From positions 1 to 64,000 of the IMG/VR virus record IMGVR_UViG_3300033146_003076: a DNA stretch of 64,000 nucleotides; one strand, written 5' to 3'. Position numbers and translations under genes: made by a program. The stretch comes from a virus. The notes beneath the pieces were generated by a model, which saw nothing but the letters and a program-made list of their open reading frames with translations, had not been told where the DNA came from and ran no database searches. Each line of letters opens with the position of its first letter. Within the stretch, counting starts at the first letter, position 1. Below, in pieces: positions 35,914 through 42,954 of this stretch.

Positions 35914-35973
35914 TTATTTCACCTTTTTTTTGTATGAATTTACTTCTTTCCATAAATGTTCACATTTATTCAT
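35914..35973 (-). CDS. Very short leader ORF
   Basis: 19 codons starting at 35973 with AGAGGT 9 nt upstream (MNKCEHLWKEVNSYKKKVK). Its last codons overlap the GGTGA site of the RNA ligase. Could be a leader peptide that couples translation, or a non-functional start. Weak evidence. Confidence 0.35.
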   Translation of the reverse strand: MNKCEHLWKEVNSYKKKVK

Positions 35974-35978
35974 TTTTA

Positions 35979-36191
35979 TTAACCTCTTGTAATATTTTGT
36001 AAAGGACTGTGTATTATTTTCTCAATATGATTAACCGAGTTATTATAATGATGATAATAAGAAGTATTATAATGGTCAACCACTACAACCTCTTTACAAT
36101 CAATTTCTGTTGTCTTAATATTCATAATGAATAAAGACTGAAAAATAATAAAAAGTGTTAAACATAAGATTATAATTTTATCAAAGTTCAT
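35979..36191 (-). CDS. Small membrane protein
   Basis: 70 residues, ATG at 36191. Residues about 4-25 form one hydrophobic segment (IIILCLTLFIIFQSLFIMNI), followed by a short His/Asn/Tyr-rich outer part. Overlaps the DHH gene stop by 4 nt. Unknown role. Confidence 0.5.
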   Translation of the reverse strand: MNFDKIIILCLTLFIIFQSLFIMNIKTTEIDCKEVVVVDHYNTSYYHHYNNSVNHIEKIIHSPLQNITRG

Positions 36192-37072
36192 TTTAACTCC
36201 TTGTTTATGAATTCATTAAAATATTCAATACCTATATGGAATCCTGCTGCATTTTTATGCCCACCACCACCAAATTCTTTTGCAATAATACTAACATCCA
36301 ATTCACCAATACTGTTTAATCCAAATATTACTTTATCTTTATTAAAACCATATTTTAAGGCAATATCATAACCATTATTACAAATCATATTTCCTAATAA
36401 TGATCCATCATATATATTACTATTATTAATAAATAATGTTTTTTTGTTTCTAAATGTTACGGGTAATCCAGTACTAATAATTTTTTCAATTCTTTCTTTT
36501 TTTAGTTCAAATAACATTTTACCTTTTTCAAGTAATGGTTCCATCTTATTTGTATCACTATTAGTTATTAATTCAATCCATCTTTCAATGGACCAGTTTT
36601 TGTTTAGTTCTGCAAACCAGTGTGTTTTTTCTCCTAGTTTATGTTGCCACCTATCATAATCATCAACCAAGTTTATTTCTTTTGTGCTGGTCCTCGTTTT
36701 ATACAAATATTCATATGTTAATAACGCTCCACACCGATCTAAATTTCTTATTCCTGGTTGGTTAATATCTTCCCACATTTCTTCTAATTTTTCTTTTGCT
36801 GATTTATGATGATCACACCATACTAAATAATAATTATTTTTTATTGTTTCCATTTCTTCTTTTTCTAATGAAAAATCAACAATAAAAACCATATCATAAT
36901 GAGGCACTGTTTCATTTACTAATAAATGTTTTAATTTATCTTTATAATTAGTATATCCCACTTCTATTAATTCACAAGTATGGTTTTCTATATTCATATA
37001 ATTCTTAACTATTGCTCCGGCTAATTTCCCATCAGAATCGTTATGATGTATACATAGTATCTTTTTATTCAT
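36188..37072 (-). CDS. DHH/DHHA1 phosphoesterase
   Basis: 294 residues, ATG at 37072. All hallmarks are present: HHNDSDGKLAG at 9-19, VDFS near 65-68, CDHHKSA at 86-92, DDYDRW near 147, and the DHHA1 motif FGGGGHKNAAGF near 267-278. The superfamily contains RecJ exonuclease, nanoRNase/oligoribonuclease NrnA and c-di-AMP phosphodiesterases. The short length fits NrnA-like oligonucleotide turnover rather than full RecJ. Substrate cannot be read from sequence. Confidence 0.85.
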   Translation of the reverse strand: MNKKILCIHHNDSDGKLAGAIVKNYMNIENHTCELIEVGYTNYKDKLKHLLVNETVPHYDMVFIVDFSLEKEEMETIKNNYYLVWCDHHKSAKEKLEEMWEDINQPGIRNLDRCGALLTYEYLYKTRTSTKEINLVDDYDRWQHKLGEKTHWFAELNKNWSIERWIELITNSDTNKMEPLLEKGKMLFELKKERIEKIISTGLPVTFRNKKTLFINNSNIYDGSLLGNMICNNGYDIALKYGFNKDKVIFGLNSIGELDVSIIAKEFGGGGHKNAAGFHIGIEYFNEFINKELK

Positions 37073-37272
37073 TTTTTCCCTCTTATTTCTTCAATGGTGT
37101 CGTAAACAGCTTTTTGCAATTTATTATTACACTCACAACAAACATCTCTGTATTGTTGTTTATCCACACCTACAATAAATTCACTATAACCTGGTTGATT
37201 AAAATATATTTCTACAAATACCATGCCATCTCCCATTTTCTTCCCACATAAATCACATGTTATTACTTTCAT
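37069..37272 (-). CDS. Small zinc-ribbon protein
   Basis: 67 residues, ATG at 37272 overlapping the upstream stop. CDLC near residue 6 and CCEC near 47 form two CxxC knuckles for one zinc ion. Helical tail. Possible regulator or nucleic-acid-binding protein. Confidence 0.6.
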   Translation of the reverse strand: MKVITCDLCGKKMGDGMVFVEIYFNQPGYSEFIVGVDKQQYRDVCCECNNKLQKAVYDTIEEIRGKK

Positions 37273-37547
37273 TTTCTGTCCAACGCAGCAGTACCTTTTC
37301 TGCTCAACAATCCATCTTGTTGTAATGTTTCCATTACCATCTGTAATGTTTCTTTATCAACAGATTTCATAAATGATGCTTGACTGTGTTGTTTCATAAT
37401 TGGATATCTTTGTCCTAATAATTCTAACGCTGCAGCACCTTTTAATTCTTCTGAAGTCTTAGAATATGGGTCAATCCCTAAAGCATCTAACACATCACTT
37501 ATTGCTCTTGCTTTGTCCACTAATGTATCTTTTTTAAACCATACCAT
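37269..37547 (-). CDS. Small helical protein, unknown
   Basis: 92 residues, ATG at 37547. Ala/Leu/Gln/Met-rich and helical (ARAISDVLDALGIDPY; ETLQMVMETLQQDG), with less Lys and Asn than its neighbours, so composition is noticeably different. Short ATGA-type overlaps on one side. Not recognised; may be an acquired gene. Confidence 0.5.
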   Translation of the reverse strand: MVWFKKDTLVDKARAISDVLDALGIDPYSKTSEELKGAAALELLGQRYPIMKQHSQASFMKSVDKETLQMVMETLQQDGLLSRKGTAALDRK

Positions 37548-37549
37548 TT

Positions 37550-37792
37550 TTATTTTACCTCTTGATTATTTAATTTATTCAGCTTGTAAGAAAACATACT
37601 AGCATATCTGTTCCATGTTTGATGTTTAACAGCCAAATATCCTAATCTTTCATAATTAGGTTGTTCATGTAACTGTTCGTGTGCGTGTTTCTTTGCATAC
37701 TTCTGTTCAAAATCATAATATATTTGAGATATATCTAACTCTGGTGCTGCTGTTAATAATCTCTCAATCCCATCTACTCTTCCTTGTCTCAT
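37550..37792 (-). CDS. Small helical/HTH-like protein
   Basis: 80 residues from the ATG at 37792 with TTGAGG upstream; a longer frame from TTG 37831 is less likely. Helical, with HAHEQLHEQPNYERLGYLAV in the middle and positively charged end. Could be an HTH regulator; weak pattern. Confidence 0.45.
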   Translation of the reverse strand: MRQGRVDGIERLLTAAPELDISQIYYDFEQKYAKKHAHEQLHEQPNYERLGYLAVKHQTWNRYASMFSYKLNKLNNQEVK

Positions 37793-37827
37793 TCTAATTT
37801 TCCTCAATCCATTCTCTAAAAATATCT

Positions 37828-38124
37828 TCAATTGTCATTCTTGATTATTTCTAATATTTTTTTCTTTAAAATCACTCTATCATTTTTCCTTTGATTGATA
37901 ACTGCTTTAAGTTCGTGATATTCTGTATATGCTAAAACCCTTGATGTAAGTTTTGATAAATTAAACATATCTAACATACTAATTTTTAAAGTTACCTTAG
38001 GGTTTTTAATATCAAATGCTGGTAAAACAGTATCAATAAATTTATCTACTGTAAAACTTTCATTCTTTCTGATACGACCTTTAGACCGTTCACCTACTTG
38101 TACAAATTTTGTTGTATTAACCAT
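37828..38124 (-). CDS. Small basic protein, unknown
   Basis: 98 residues from the ATG at 38124 with GGAGGA upstream. N-terminus Lys/Arg-rich (FVQVGERSKGRIRKNESFTV), then helices. The longer frame to 38151 would overlap the upstream gene's coding end. Unknown; may bind nucleic acid. Confidence 0.45.
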   Translation of the reverse strand: MVNTTKFVQVGERSKGRIRKNESFTVDKFIDTVLPAFDIKNPKVTLKISMLDMFNLSKLTSRVLAYTEYHELKAVINQRKNDRVILKKKILEIIKNDN

Positions 38125-38125
38125 T

Positions 38126-38308
38126 TTATTTTTCCTCCAATTCATTATCATCCATATAATTGTATTTCCAGTCTCCTTTAGCTTCTGCTTGAACAGCTTG
38201 CCTAAAGAAATATGTCAAATTAATTCCTCTCTTATTTAATTTATCTTTCATAGATTTTTCTAAGTCCATTGAAATTTTTATTAAGTTTTTAAATATTTTT
38301 GTTACCAT
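38126..38308 (-). CDS. Ribbon-helix-helix-like protein
   Basis: 60 residues, ATG at 38308. A short strand (TKIFKNLIKISMDL) followed by two helices (EKSMKDKLNKRGI and LTYFFRQAVQAEA) is the RHH pattern of CopG/Arc regulators, which bind palindromes as dimers. It is therefore one candidate for the regulator of the recurring palindromic operators. Overlaps the upstream gene by 7 nt. Confidence 0.5.
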   Translation of the reverse strand: MVTKIFKNLIKISMDLEKSMKDKLNKRGINLTYFFRQAVQAEAKGDWKYNYMDDNELEEK

Positions 38309-38559
38309 GTTTTTCTTTCTTCCATATATTTAACTAACATATCATCAACATCATCTTCTGGATTTTCTTCTATGTATTCTTCCTTTTCTTCTCTTAATAT
38401 TTCTTCTTTTTGTCTTAAAAGTGAATGTTCATAATGCATTGTTTCCAGCGTGTCTATTATGTCATCTGCGTTATCTTCTGTTATGAAATATAGATCTGCC
38501 ATTGTATTAACTAAACATTGGACTTGCTTTTTTAAGTGTTTTAAAATAATTTCTTCCAT
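38302..38559 (-). CDS. Acidic helical protein with leaderless promoter
   Basis: 85 residues, ATG at 38559. Strongly acidic helix in the second half (EEILREEKEEYIEENPEDDV). It is the first gene behind the TATA box at 38581-38588, at the distance expected for a leaderless mRNA. Function unknown. Confidence 0.5.
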   Translation of the reverse strand: MEEIILKHLKKQVQCLVNTMADLYFITEDNADDIIDTLETMHYEHSLLRQKEEILREEKEEYIEENPEDDVDDMLVKYMEERKTW

Positions 38560-38578
38560 ACCAACCCTATATATAGCC

Positions 38579-38590
38579 TATATATAAATG
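38579..38590 (-). promoter_or_regulatory. Leaderless-type TATA promoter
   Basis: Minus-strand CATTTATATATA; centre about 26 nt before the ATG at 38559. Matches the CATTTATATA box at 34353. A second TATATATA stretch lies even closer to the ATG. Confidence 0.6.
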
Positions 38591-38607
38591 TTTCGTTTTT
38601 AGAATTT

Positions 38608-38625
38608 GTTGATGTTAACACTAAC
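38608..38625 (-). promoter_or_regulatory. Operator-like palindrome upstream of promoter
   Basis: GTTGATGTTAACACTAAC, a member of the GTTGGTGTnnACACCAAC family, 20 nt upstream of the TATA box. Here it lies upstream of, not over, the start site, so it could bind an activator or a repressor acting by looping. Confidence 0.5.
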
Positions 38626-38629
38626 TTTC

Positions 38630-38668
38630 AAAAATAAAAAGAAAAAAAAGAAAAAAAAGTTAGCCAGA
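38630..38668 (-). terminator. T-rich terminator on the minus strand
   Basis: The plus strand is an A/G tract (AAAAAGAAAAAAAAGAAAAAAAAG), i.e. T-runs on the transcribed minus strand, placed after the mini-gene at 38705-38797 and before the next promoter. Good archaeal terminator position. Confidence 0.55.
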
Positions 38669-38704
38669 ATTGATTAATTTGGCCCAGACTATTTAAAGGT
38701 TTTG

Positions 38705-38797
38705 TTAATTATCATTAAATTCTATTTCCACATCTGACAAATCTGTTTCTTCTCTAACAAGTTCACCTTGTTTGTAATATAAATTTATACTTTTCAT
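38705..38797 (-). CDS. Mini-protein, 30 residues
   Basis: Starts at ATG 38797 behind GGTGAT, ends at TAA. Acidic (QGELVREETDLSDVEIEF). A good ribosome binding site and tight fit with the neighbour support a real gene; function unknown. Confidence 0.5.
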   Translation of the reverse strand: MKSINLYYKQGELVREETDLSDVEIEFNDN

Positions 38798-38804
38798 TTT
38801 TAAA

Positions 38805-39080
38805 TCACCTGTTAAATCTTTTATTATAAGCGTCACAATCATTATTGTATTCTATATGTCTATGGGTACAATCATGTTTAGTTATTGCACAGTAGCCATA
38901 GTAACTCTTATTATCATAATGTGGTTCTCTAAGGTATCCACACATGTTCATATCTTTCTGTGCATGTTTTAACATTTCTCCAACATCTACCTTATGTCCA
39001 GGGTATGATTCTTTAACTATATCATTAAGATGTTGATTATGTTTTCTATCCTTGTTTGCTTTTCTTCTATTCTTTGTCAT
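38805..39080 (-). CDS. Cys/His-rich small protein
   Basis: 91 residues, ATG at 39080. Basic N-terminus (KNRRKANKDRKHNQHLND), then MCGYLREPHYDNKSYYGYCAITKHDCTH with Cys/His that could hold zinc, and a final DCDAYN. Similar Cys-rich small proteins occur in phages with unknown role. Confidence 0.5.
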   Translation of the reverse strand: MTKNRRKANKDRKHNQHLNDIVKESYPGHKVDVGEMLKHAQKDMNMCGYLREPHYDNKSYYGYCAITKHDCTHRHIEYNNDCDAYNKRFNR

Positions 39081-39225
39081 CTCTTAACACCCATTCTAAT
39101 AATGCCACAGCACGTTCTACTAACTCTGTGAAACTTTCTTCATAATCAATAGGATTTTTATTATGTCTTTTTAATTCTTCTTGATACATCACTAATCTTT
39201 CAGTTATTTCAGTTTTAGTTTTCAT
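39067..39225 (-). CDS. Mini-protein, 52 residues, helical
   Basis: ATG at 39225, TAG at 39067-39069, overlapping the start of the next gene by 14 nt. One long amphipathic helix pattern (TEITERLVMYQEELKRHNKN; FTELVERAVALLEWVLRDD). Unknown function; the overlap suggests coupled translation. Confidence 0.5.
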   Translation of the reverse strand: MKTKTEITERLVMYQEELKRHNKNPIDYEESFTELVERAVALLEWVLRDDKE

Positions 39226-39259
39226 CTTCTATTCTTTCTACATATATTATTTTATAAGT

Positions 39260-39652
39260 TTAGTTACAATTTCTTTTTTTTACATCTTTTATTAATTCTT
39301 TTATATCAAAATCTTTTTTTAAATTAATATAAATTTTATCTATTATTTTATCTTTTGTTTCTGGGTTAAAATTTATTCCCTCAAAAGAAGCATAAAAACC
39401 ACCTGTATTAGATTTCATTCCAAAACTCCTTCTACATGAATCATCTGATAATTTTTCTATTTGTCTTTTAATACTATCTCTAAACAAATGGGGTGACTCT
39501 TCAACTACTCTATTAATCTTAATTTTTAATTCTTTTTCTAATATTTCCTGATACTTTTCTTGAAATATTTCTCTAATAGTAGATTTTATTTCATCATCCA
39601 TTATAGAATTAATTAATTCTTTTCTTTCTGGTTTTGTTAATTTAATATTCAT
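39260..39652 (-). CDS. Hypothetical helical protein
   Basis: 130 residues, ATG at 39652. Helical N-terminus (TKPERKELINSIMDDEIKST), then KELKIKINRVVEESPHLFRD and CRRSFGMKSNTGGFYASF. No known motif. Lies in a run of small genes of unknown function. Confidence 0.5.
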   Translation of the reverse strand: MNIKLTKPERKELINSIMDDEIKSTIREIFQEKYQEILEKELKIKINRVVEESPHLFRDSIKRQIEKLSDDSCRRSFGMKSNTGGFYASFEGINFNPETKDKIIDKIYINLKKDFDIKELIKDVKKRNCN

Positions 39653-39743
39653 TTTCTACCTCTTCTAATACATCATAATATTTCTTTATACATTTCAAAG
39701 TTAATTCTTTATCAAATTCTACGAACTCTATATTTTTATTCAT
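39642..39743 (-). CDS. Mini-protein, 33 residues
   Basis: ATG at 39743, TAA at 39642-39644; overlaps the next start by 11 nt and begins 4 nt before the upstream stop. Helical and acidic. Real-gene support comes from tight coupling on both sides only. Confidence 0.45.
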   Translation of the reverse strand: MNKNIEFVEFDKELTLKCIKKYYDVLEEVENEY

Positions 39744-39955
39744 CTTTTATAGCACCCACATCTTCTCATTATTTCTTTAACAGTATCAATTTTATGCATA
39801 CTAATCTCATCATAATCCTCACCCATACTTTCATAATCTTTACATAATGTAATTAATTCTTCGTTTAAAGATTTCACTGAAATAAACATATTATCCTTTT
39901 TAAAACCTTCATGATTTGCCAATTTATTTAGTTCAGATAGGTTATATAATTTCAT
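39740..39955 (-). CDS. Small hypothetical protein
   Basis: 71 residues, ATG at 39955, sharing one base with the upstream stop. Helical, with a C-terminal CGC. Similar to many small phage accessory proteins; function unknown. Confidence 0.45.
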   Translation of the reverse strand: MKLYNLSELNKLANHEGFKKDNMFISVKSLNEELITLCKDYESMGEDYDEISMHKIDTVKEIMRRCGCYKR

Positions 39956-40257
39956 TATTTATTCCTCTTCAAATTATAATACATCGCCGTTAAATGATGA
40001 GTTGATATATCATTGTCCCAGTTATCTGCATACTTCTTAGCATAGCCCATTTCTATCCATTTATCCATGGCTTTATCATAACCTATATCATAACCTGCTT
40101 CTTCTGAAAACTCGTACTTAAACTTGTCTATAAGCTTAACTTGCATAGCTTGTCTATCACTTAATGGATTATGTAACATAAGATATTTAAGGAAACAACT
40201 ATCTTTAGTGCAACCATCTTCAGCACAGATTTCTTGTAAAAGTTTTCTATCTTTCAT
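39955..40257 (-). CDS. Hypothetical protein with N-terminal Cys cluster
   Basis: 100 residues, ATG at 40257. CAEDGCTKDSC in the N-terminal part could bind a metal; then DRQAMQVKLIDKFKYEFSEE and a Trp/Tyr-rich helical end (YADNWDNDISTHHLTAMYY). Unknown function. Confidence 0.5.
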   Translation of the reverse strand: MKDRKLLQEICAEDGCTKDSCFLKYLMLHNPLSDRQAMQVKLIDKFKYEFSEEAGYDIGYDKAMDKWIEMGYAKKYADNWDNDISTHHLTAMYYNLKRNK

Positions 40258-40262
40258 TCTAT

Positions 40263-40385
40263 TTAATCTACAACATAATCTATTTCATCGACACAATCAC
40301 AAGATTTTATATGTCTCAAAAGTCTTATTATCTCAATACTTTGCCCATTTTCATTTAAAGTTATTTCAATCTTTGCAAAACTCAT
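40263..40385 (-). CDS. Mini-protein, 40 residues
   Basis: ATG at 40385, TAA at 40263-40265. FAKIEITLNENGQSIEIIRL strand-helix start and a CDC near the end. Ends 6 nt before the next gene. Likely real by packing; role unknown. Confidence 0.45.
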   Translation of the reverse strand: MSFAKIEITLNENGQSIEIIRLLRHIKSCDCVDEIDYVVD

Positions 40386-40403
40386 TTTCTCTTACCTCAT
40401 CTT

Positions 40404-40553
40404 TCATTTTATCTTACTAATGTAAAGTACACCACATCTTGAACACATGGCTATAGTGTATTCAATATCTATTAATATAAATTTTGCATTTATTTTCTTA
40501 AATGTTTTATCTTCTCTATGATGAAAAAAATAACATATTATTTTATTTAACAT
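40404..40553 (-). CDS. Mini-protein, 49 residues, with CxxC
   Basis: ATG at 40553, TGA at 40404-40406. Basic, with His-His (FFHHRED), INAKFILIDIEYTIA and CSRCGVLYI at the end; one CxxC plus Cys7 may form a half zinc site. Unknown role. Confidence 0.45.
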   Translation of the reverse strand: MLNKIICYFFHHREDKTFKKINAKFILIDIEYTIAMCSRCGVLYISKIK

Positions 40554-40559
40554 TTTCTC

Positions 40560-40745
40560 TTACTCCTCTTGACTATATTTATCAAATCTTTCTCTAGCTT
40601 TGTTAAGTTCTTTCGGTGTGAATAAGTATTCATTTATTCTTTCGCCTCTTGACCTATTAATATAGATATATGTTTTTTTATCAAATATAACTGTTTTTAT
40701 GTTTTTCATTTTATATAATGCCCTCCCCCCTACTTCATCTTTCAT
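40560..40745 (-). CDS. Small basic protein, unknown
   Basis: Up to 61 residues from the ATG at 40745; an internal ATG at 40709 would give 49 residues and has a purine-rich GGGGGGAGGG further upstream. Basic beta-helix pattern (VIFDKKTYIYINRSRGERIN). Start uncertain. Confidence 0.4.
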   Translation of the reverse strand: MKDEVGGRALYKMKNIKTVIFDKKTYIYINRSRGERINEYLFTPKELNKARERFDKYSQEE

Positions 40746-40808
40746 TTTATATGACCTTCTTCCAGATGTTAGGAAAAAGGTTTTTCTTTCTCCGATTCAG
40801 TACCATTT

Positions 40809-41285
40809 TTAATTACCCTTCCTAATTCTTAATCTTATACAAACTTCTTCGTTGAATATTTTATTCCAATTACCCACATAATAATAGTTTTGTAATATTC
40901 TAACTTCTGCCATTTTTAACCCAGTAACAGTATTATAAGATTGTAGTATTGTTTTTTTATAATTTAAAGGATTTGTTTTTATTAGTTCTTGTACTATTTT
41001 TGAAGAACCAATATAATTCTCCCAATCAGAACTAACTTTTTTATGTATCTTTAATTTCCTTGTACTAACAATCCTTTTTCCCTTTTTATCTTTAATATGT
41101 TTACCATCTTTCATTTTAAATTTTGGTGGTTTAGTTTTGTTTGTTTTCCAATATTTTTTTATACCAAAATATTTCATACCGGAAGAAATTTCTTTTATTT
41201 CATATAAAAATCCTATATACTCATCAATATTTTCTGGAACATTTTTCCATACAATTCCTTTATATTGTGATTCTTTATTTGACAT
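40809..41285 (-). CDS. GIY-YIG-type (Seg-like) endonuclease
   Basis: 158 residues, ATG at 41285. IGFLYEIKEISSGMKYFGIKKYW corresponds to the two GIY and YIG strands (here LYE and YFG), followed by DWENYIGSSKIVQELIK and KKTILQSYNTVTGLKMAEVRIL, the conserved part of phage Seg-like nucleases that hold an Arg/Glu active site. Likely a free-standing homing or DNA-processing nuclease. Catalytic Arg/Glu are not certain, so activity is not assured. Confidence 0.6.
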   Translation of the reverse strand: MSNKESQYKGIVWKNVPENIDEYIGFLYEIKEISSGMKYFGIKKYWKTNKTKPPKFKMKDGKHIKDKKGKRIVSTRKLKIHKKVSSDWENYIGSSKIVQELIKTNPLNYKKTILQSYNTVTGLKMAEVRILQNYYYVGNWNKIFNEEVCIRLRIRKGN

Positions 41286-41469
41286 TTTTTAATTTAACGA
41301 ATAGTTTTATTATTTGTTTTTCTCTTGGTTTGAGATTTTTATTTTTTATTAGCATATCTAAATCTTTTTGTAATTCTTTTGGATGTACTTGTTGAATATG
41401 TATTTTTGCATTCCTATGTAACCTTTTACAGTATGGACATTTACTCAATAGTTCTTCTTTTATTTCCAT
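41275..41469 (-). CDS. C2H2 zinc-finger protein
   Basis: 64 residues, ATG at 41469. CPYCKRLHRNAKIHIQQVH matches a classical C-x2-C-x(n)-H-x(3-5)-H finger, followed by Lys-rich helices. Such single-finger proteins are common in archaeal viruses and bind DNA. Overlaps the GIY-YIG gene start by 11 nt. Confidence 0.65.
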   Translation of the reverse strand: MEIKEELLSKCPYCKRLHRNAKIHIQQVHPKELQKDLDMLIKNKNLKPREKQIIKLFVKLKNVK

Positions 41470-41489
41470 TTTATTTAAATCTTTTGTTT

Positions 41490-41550
41490 CTAGTTAGTGT
41501 CAACTCCAAGTTCAAAAGGGCTTTGATTAGACTGTCCCCCTTGAAGATGA
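41490..41550 (-). promoter_or_regulatory. Dispersed element copy 1 with operator half-palindrome
   Basis: Minus strand: AAGGGGGACAGTCTAATC (41528-41545) followed by a diverged palindrome GAGTTGACACTAAC (41494-41508). It lies just downstream of the transglutaminase-like gene stop and upstream of the zinc-finger gene. First of ten same-direction copies found. Confidence 0.6.
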
Positions 41551-41554
41551 AATT

Positions 41555-41974
41555 TTACCAAATACCATTTCCAGTTTTATTGAATCTACTTTCTAAATGG
41601 TTCCATTTGTTGTTGTAAAAATATTCCAATGTGTCGTGCTTGTCTCCGTTTCCATCATATCCTCGGACTAACCTTGACCAAACTCCTTGTTTGTATAACA
41701 TGTATTGTTTTAACATTGCTTTATCTGTACAATCTCCTTTGAGTTCTTCCCAAGTAATATCTATTCCTCTTTGAAACCAATGAAATTCATACATAACAGA
41801 CATTTCTACCCACGATGATATTTGGTATACTTTTGCTTCTGTGTTGTTTCCTAATTTGCTAACAATATTATCTGAGAACATTTCTATTCTTGGATCATAT
41901 CCTTCAACAAACAATGGCATTAATAATAAAAAAAAGAAAAAAAGAGTAAAGGATTTGTATCTCTTACTTTTCAT
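41555..41974 (-). CDS. Secreted transglutaminase-like cysteine protease
   Basis: 140 residues from the ATG at 41974. Residues 1-23 are a signal peptide (LFFFFLLLMPLFVEG, then YDPR). The exported part has WEELKGDCTDKAMLKQYMLY, the Cys motif, and GDKHDTLEYFYNNKWNHLE, the His and following strand of the transglutaminase-like fold. A third acidic residue follows. This resembles secreted archaeal transglutaminase-core proteins and the catalytic part of pseudomurein endopeptidases, but has no binding repeats. It may cut the host envelope during lysis. Confidence 0.65.
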   Translation of the reverse strand: MKSKRYKSFTLFFFFLLLMPLFVEGYDPRIEMFSDNIVSKLGNNTEAKVYQISSWVEMSVMYEFHWFQRGIDITWEELKGDCTDKAMLKQYMLYKQGVWSRLVRGYDGNGDKHDTLEYFYNNKWNHLESRFNKTGNGIW

Positions 41975-41975
41975 C

Positions 41976-42425
41976 TTAATCTTTCCACGGATTAATTTCA
42001 CCTATACTACTTGCTAATTCTGTAGATTTAACTCCTGCTTGATCAGTGTATTCGTAGTTATAATCTTTTACCAATACTTCTGCTTCTGCTCCAATAAGAT
42101 TATCTGTTTCGATTCCATTCTCAGAGAATTCCCAACCTAAGTTTTTGAATACTTTTGTTGAGTTTGAGTTTGGTGTTAATGCTGTGTTATAAGTTCCATC
42201 TTCATTCTTATATTTGTAATATGTTTCGAATGCTAATGTTAAATATTCACCGTTTTCTTCTTTGTATGCTTCGTCCAATATACTAAACAACAATACTAAT
42301 TTATAACCAAATTTACTTTCTGTTTTCTTTGGTTTAATTTCGTTTAGTCTTGCTTTGTAGTACCCTTTCTTTGTGTACGGTCTTTTCATTTTCACAGCCA
42401 CTTTATCACTTACTTCTAATTTCAT
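41976..42425 (-). CDS. OB-fold-like protein, possible second SSB
   Basis: 149 residues, ATG at 42425 with GAGGT upstream. KGYYKARLNEIKPKKTESKFG, LVLLFSILDEAYKEENGEYL, and FKNLGWEFSENGIETDNLIG resemble the phage DUF669-type ssDNA-binding proteins (beta barrel with a K.S.KFGG-like loop). Acidic C-terminus. Position near the MCM gene fits replication. Not certain. Confidence 0.5.
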   Translation of the reverse strand: MKLEVSDKVAVKMKRPYTKKGYYKARLNEIKPKKTESKFGYKLVLLFSILDEAYKEENGEYLTLAFETYYKYKNEDGTYNTALTPNSNSTKVFKNLGWEFSENGIETDNLIGAEAEVLVKDYNYEYTDQAGVKSTELASSIGEINPWKD

Positions 42426-42501
42426 TTTCTATTTACCTCGTTTTATTTATTTTTTATTTATTATTTATTTATTTTGGCAATAATGGTAATTTAACCCAAT
42501 C

Positions 42502-42846
42502 TTATTTACCATAAACACTATTTTTTTCAACCAAATGTATTATTGAAACAGTTCCATGTGTTATACCTTTCCTTTTAAATTCCGTAGTTAATAAACCTTC
42601 CTCTTTTATCCACTTAATATCTCTATCAAATGTTTTTCTACAATGTGAATATCCTTTTGTTCTTAATCTTCTGTATAACCTTTCTTTTGAAATACCTTCT
42701 TCTACATGTTTCATAATTAGGTTTCTTCTCAGATCTAAACTATGTGTTGACGCTGGTTGTACTTCTACTAAAATATTTTGTTTCTTTAATATTGGCATTA
42801 TCTTTTTAAGTTCATCTGTTGAACATATTATTTTTATTTCTACCAT
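42502..42846 (-). CDS. Winged-HTH-like protein
   Basis: 114 residues, ATG at 42846. Residues about 40-90: RRNLIMKHVEEGISKERLYRRLRTKGY followed by RKTFDRDIKWIKEEGLLTTEF, a winged HTH pattern. Could regulate or participate in replication initiation next to MCM. Followed by a 75-nt non-coding stretch before the SSB-like gene. Confidence 0.55.
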   Translation of the reverse strand: MVEIKIICSTDELKKIMPILKKQNILVEVQPASTHSLDLRRNLIMKHVEEGISKERLYRRLRTKGYSHCRKTFDRDIKWIKEEGLLTTEFKRKGITHGTVSIIHLVEKNSVYGK

Positions 42847-42954
42847 TTTTCTTTACCTCTTATTTTTTTAATATTTTTATCGGACCAGATACGAAATCTA
42901 GAAATAGTACATTTGAGGTGAAATAAATCAAAATCACACCTGGTCTTTCGATAA
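42847..42954 (-). other. Intergenic region downstream of MCM
   Basis: 108 nt between the MCM stop and the next gene. Contains GACCAG/CTGGTC inverted repeat (42895-42900 with 42937-42942) and GAGGT-like sites. May hold a terminator or leader; no gene seen. Confidence 0.35.
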
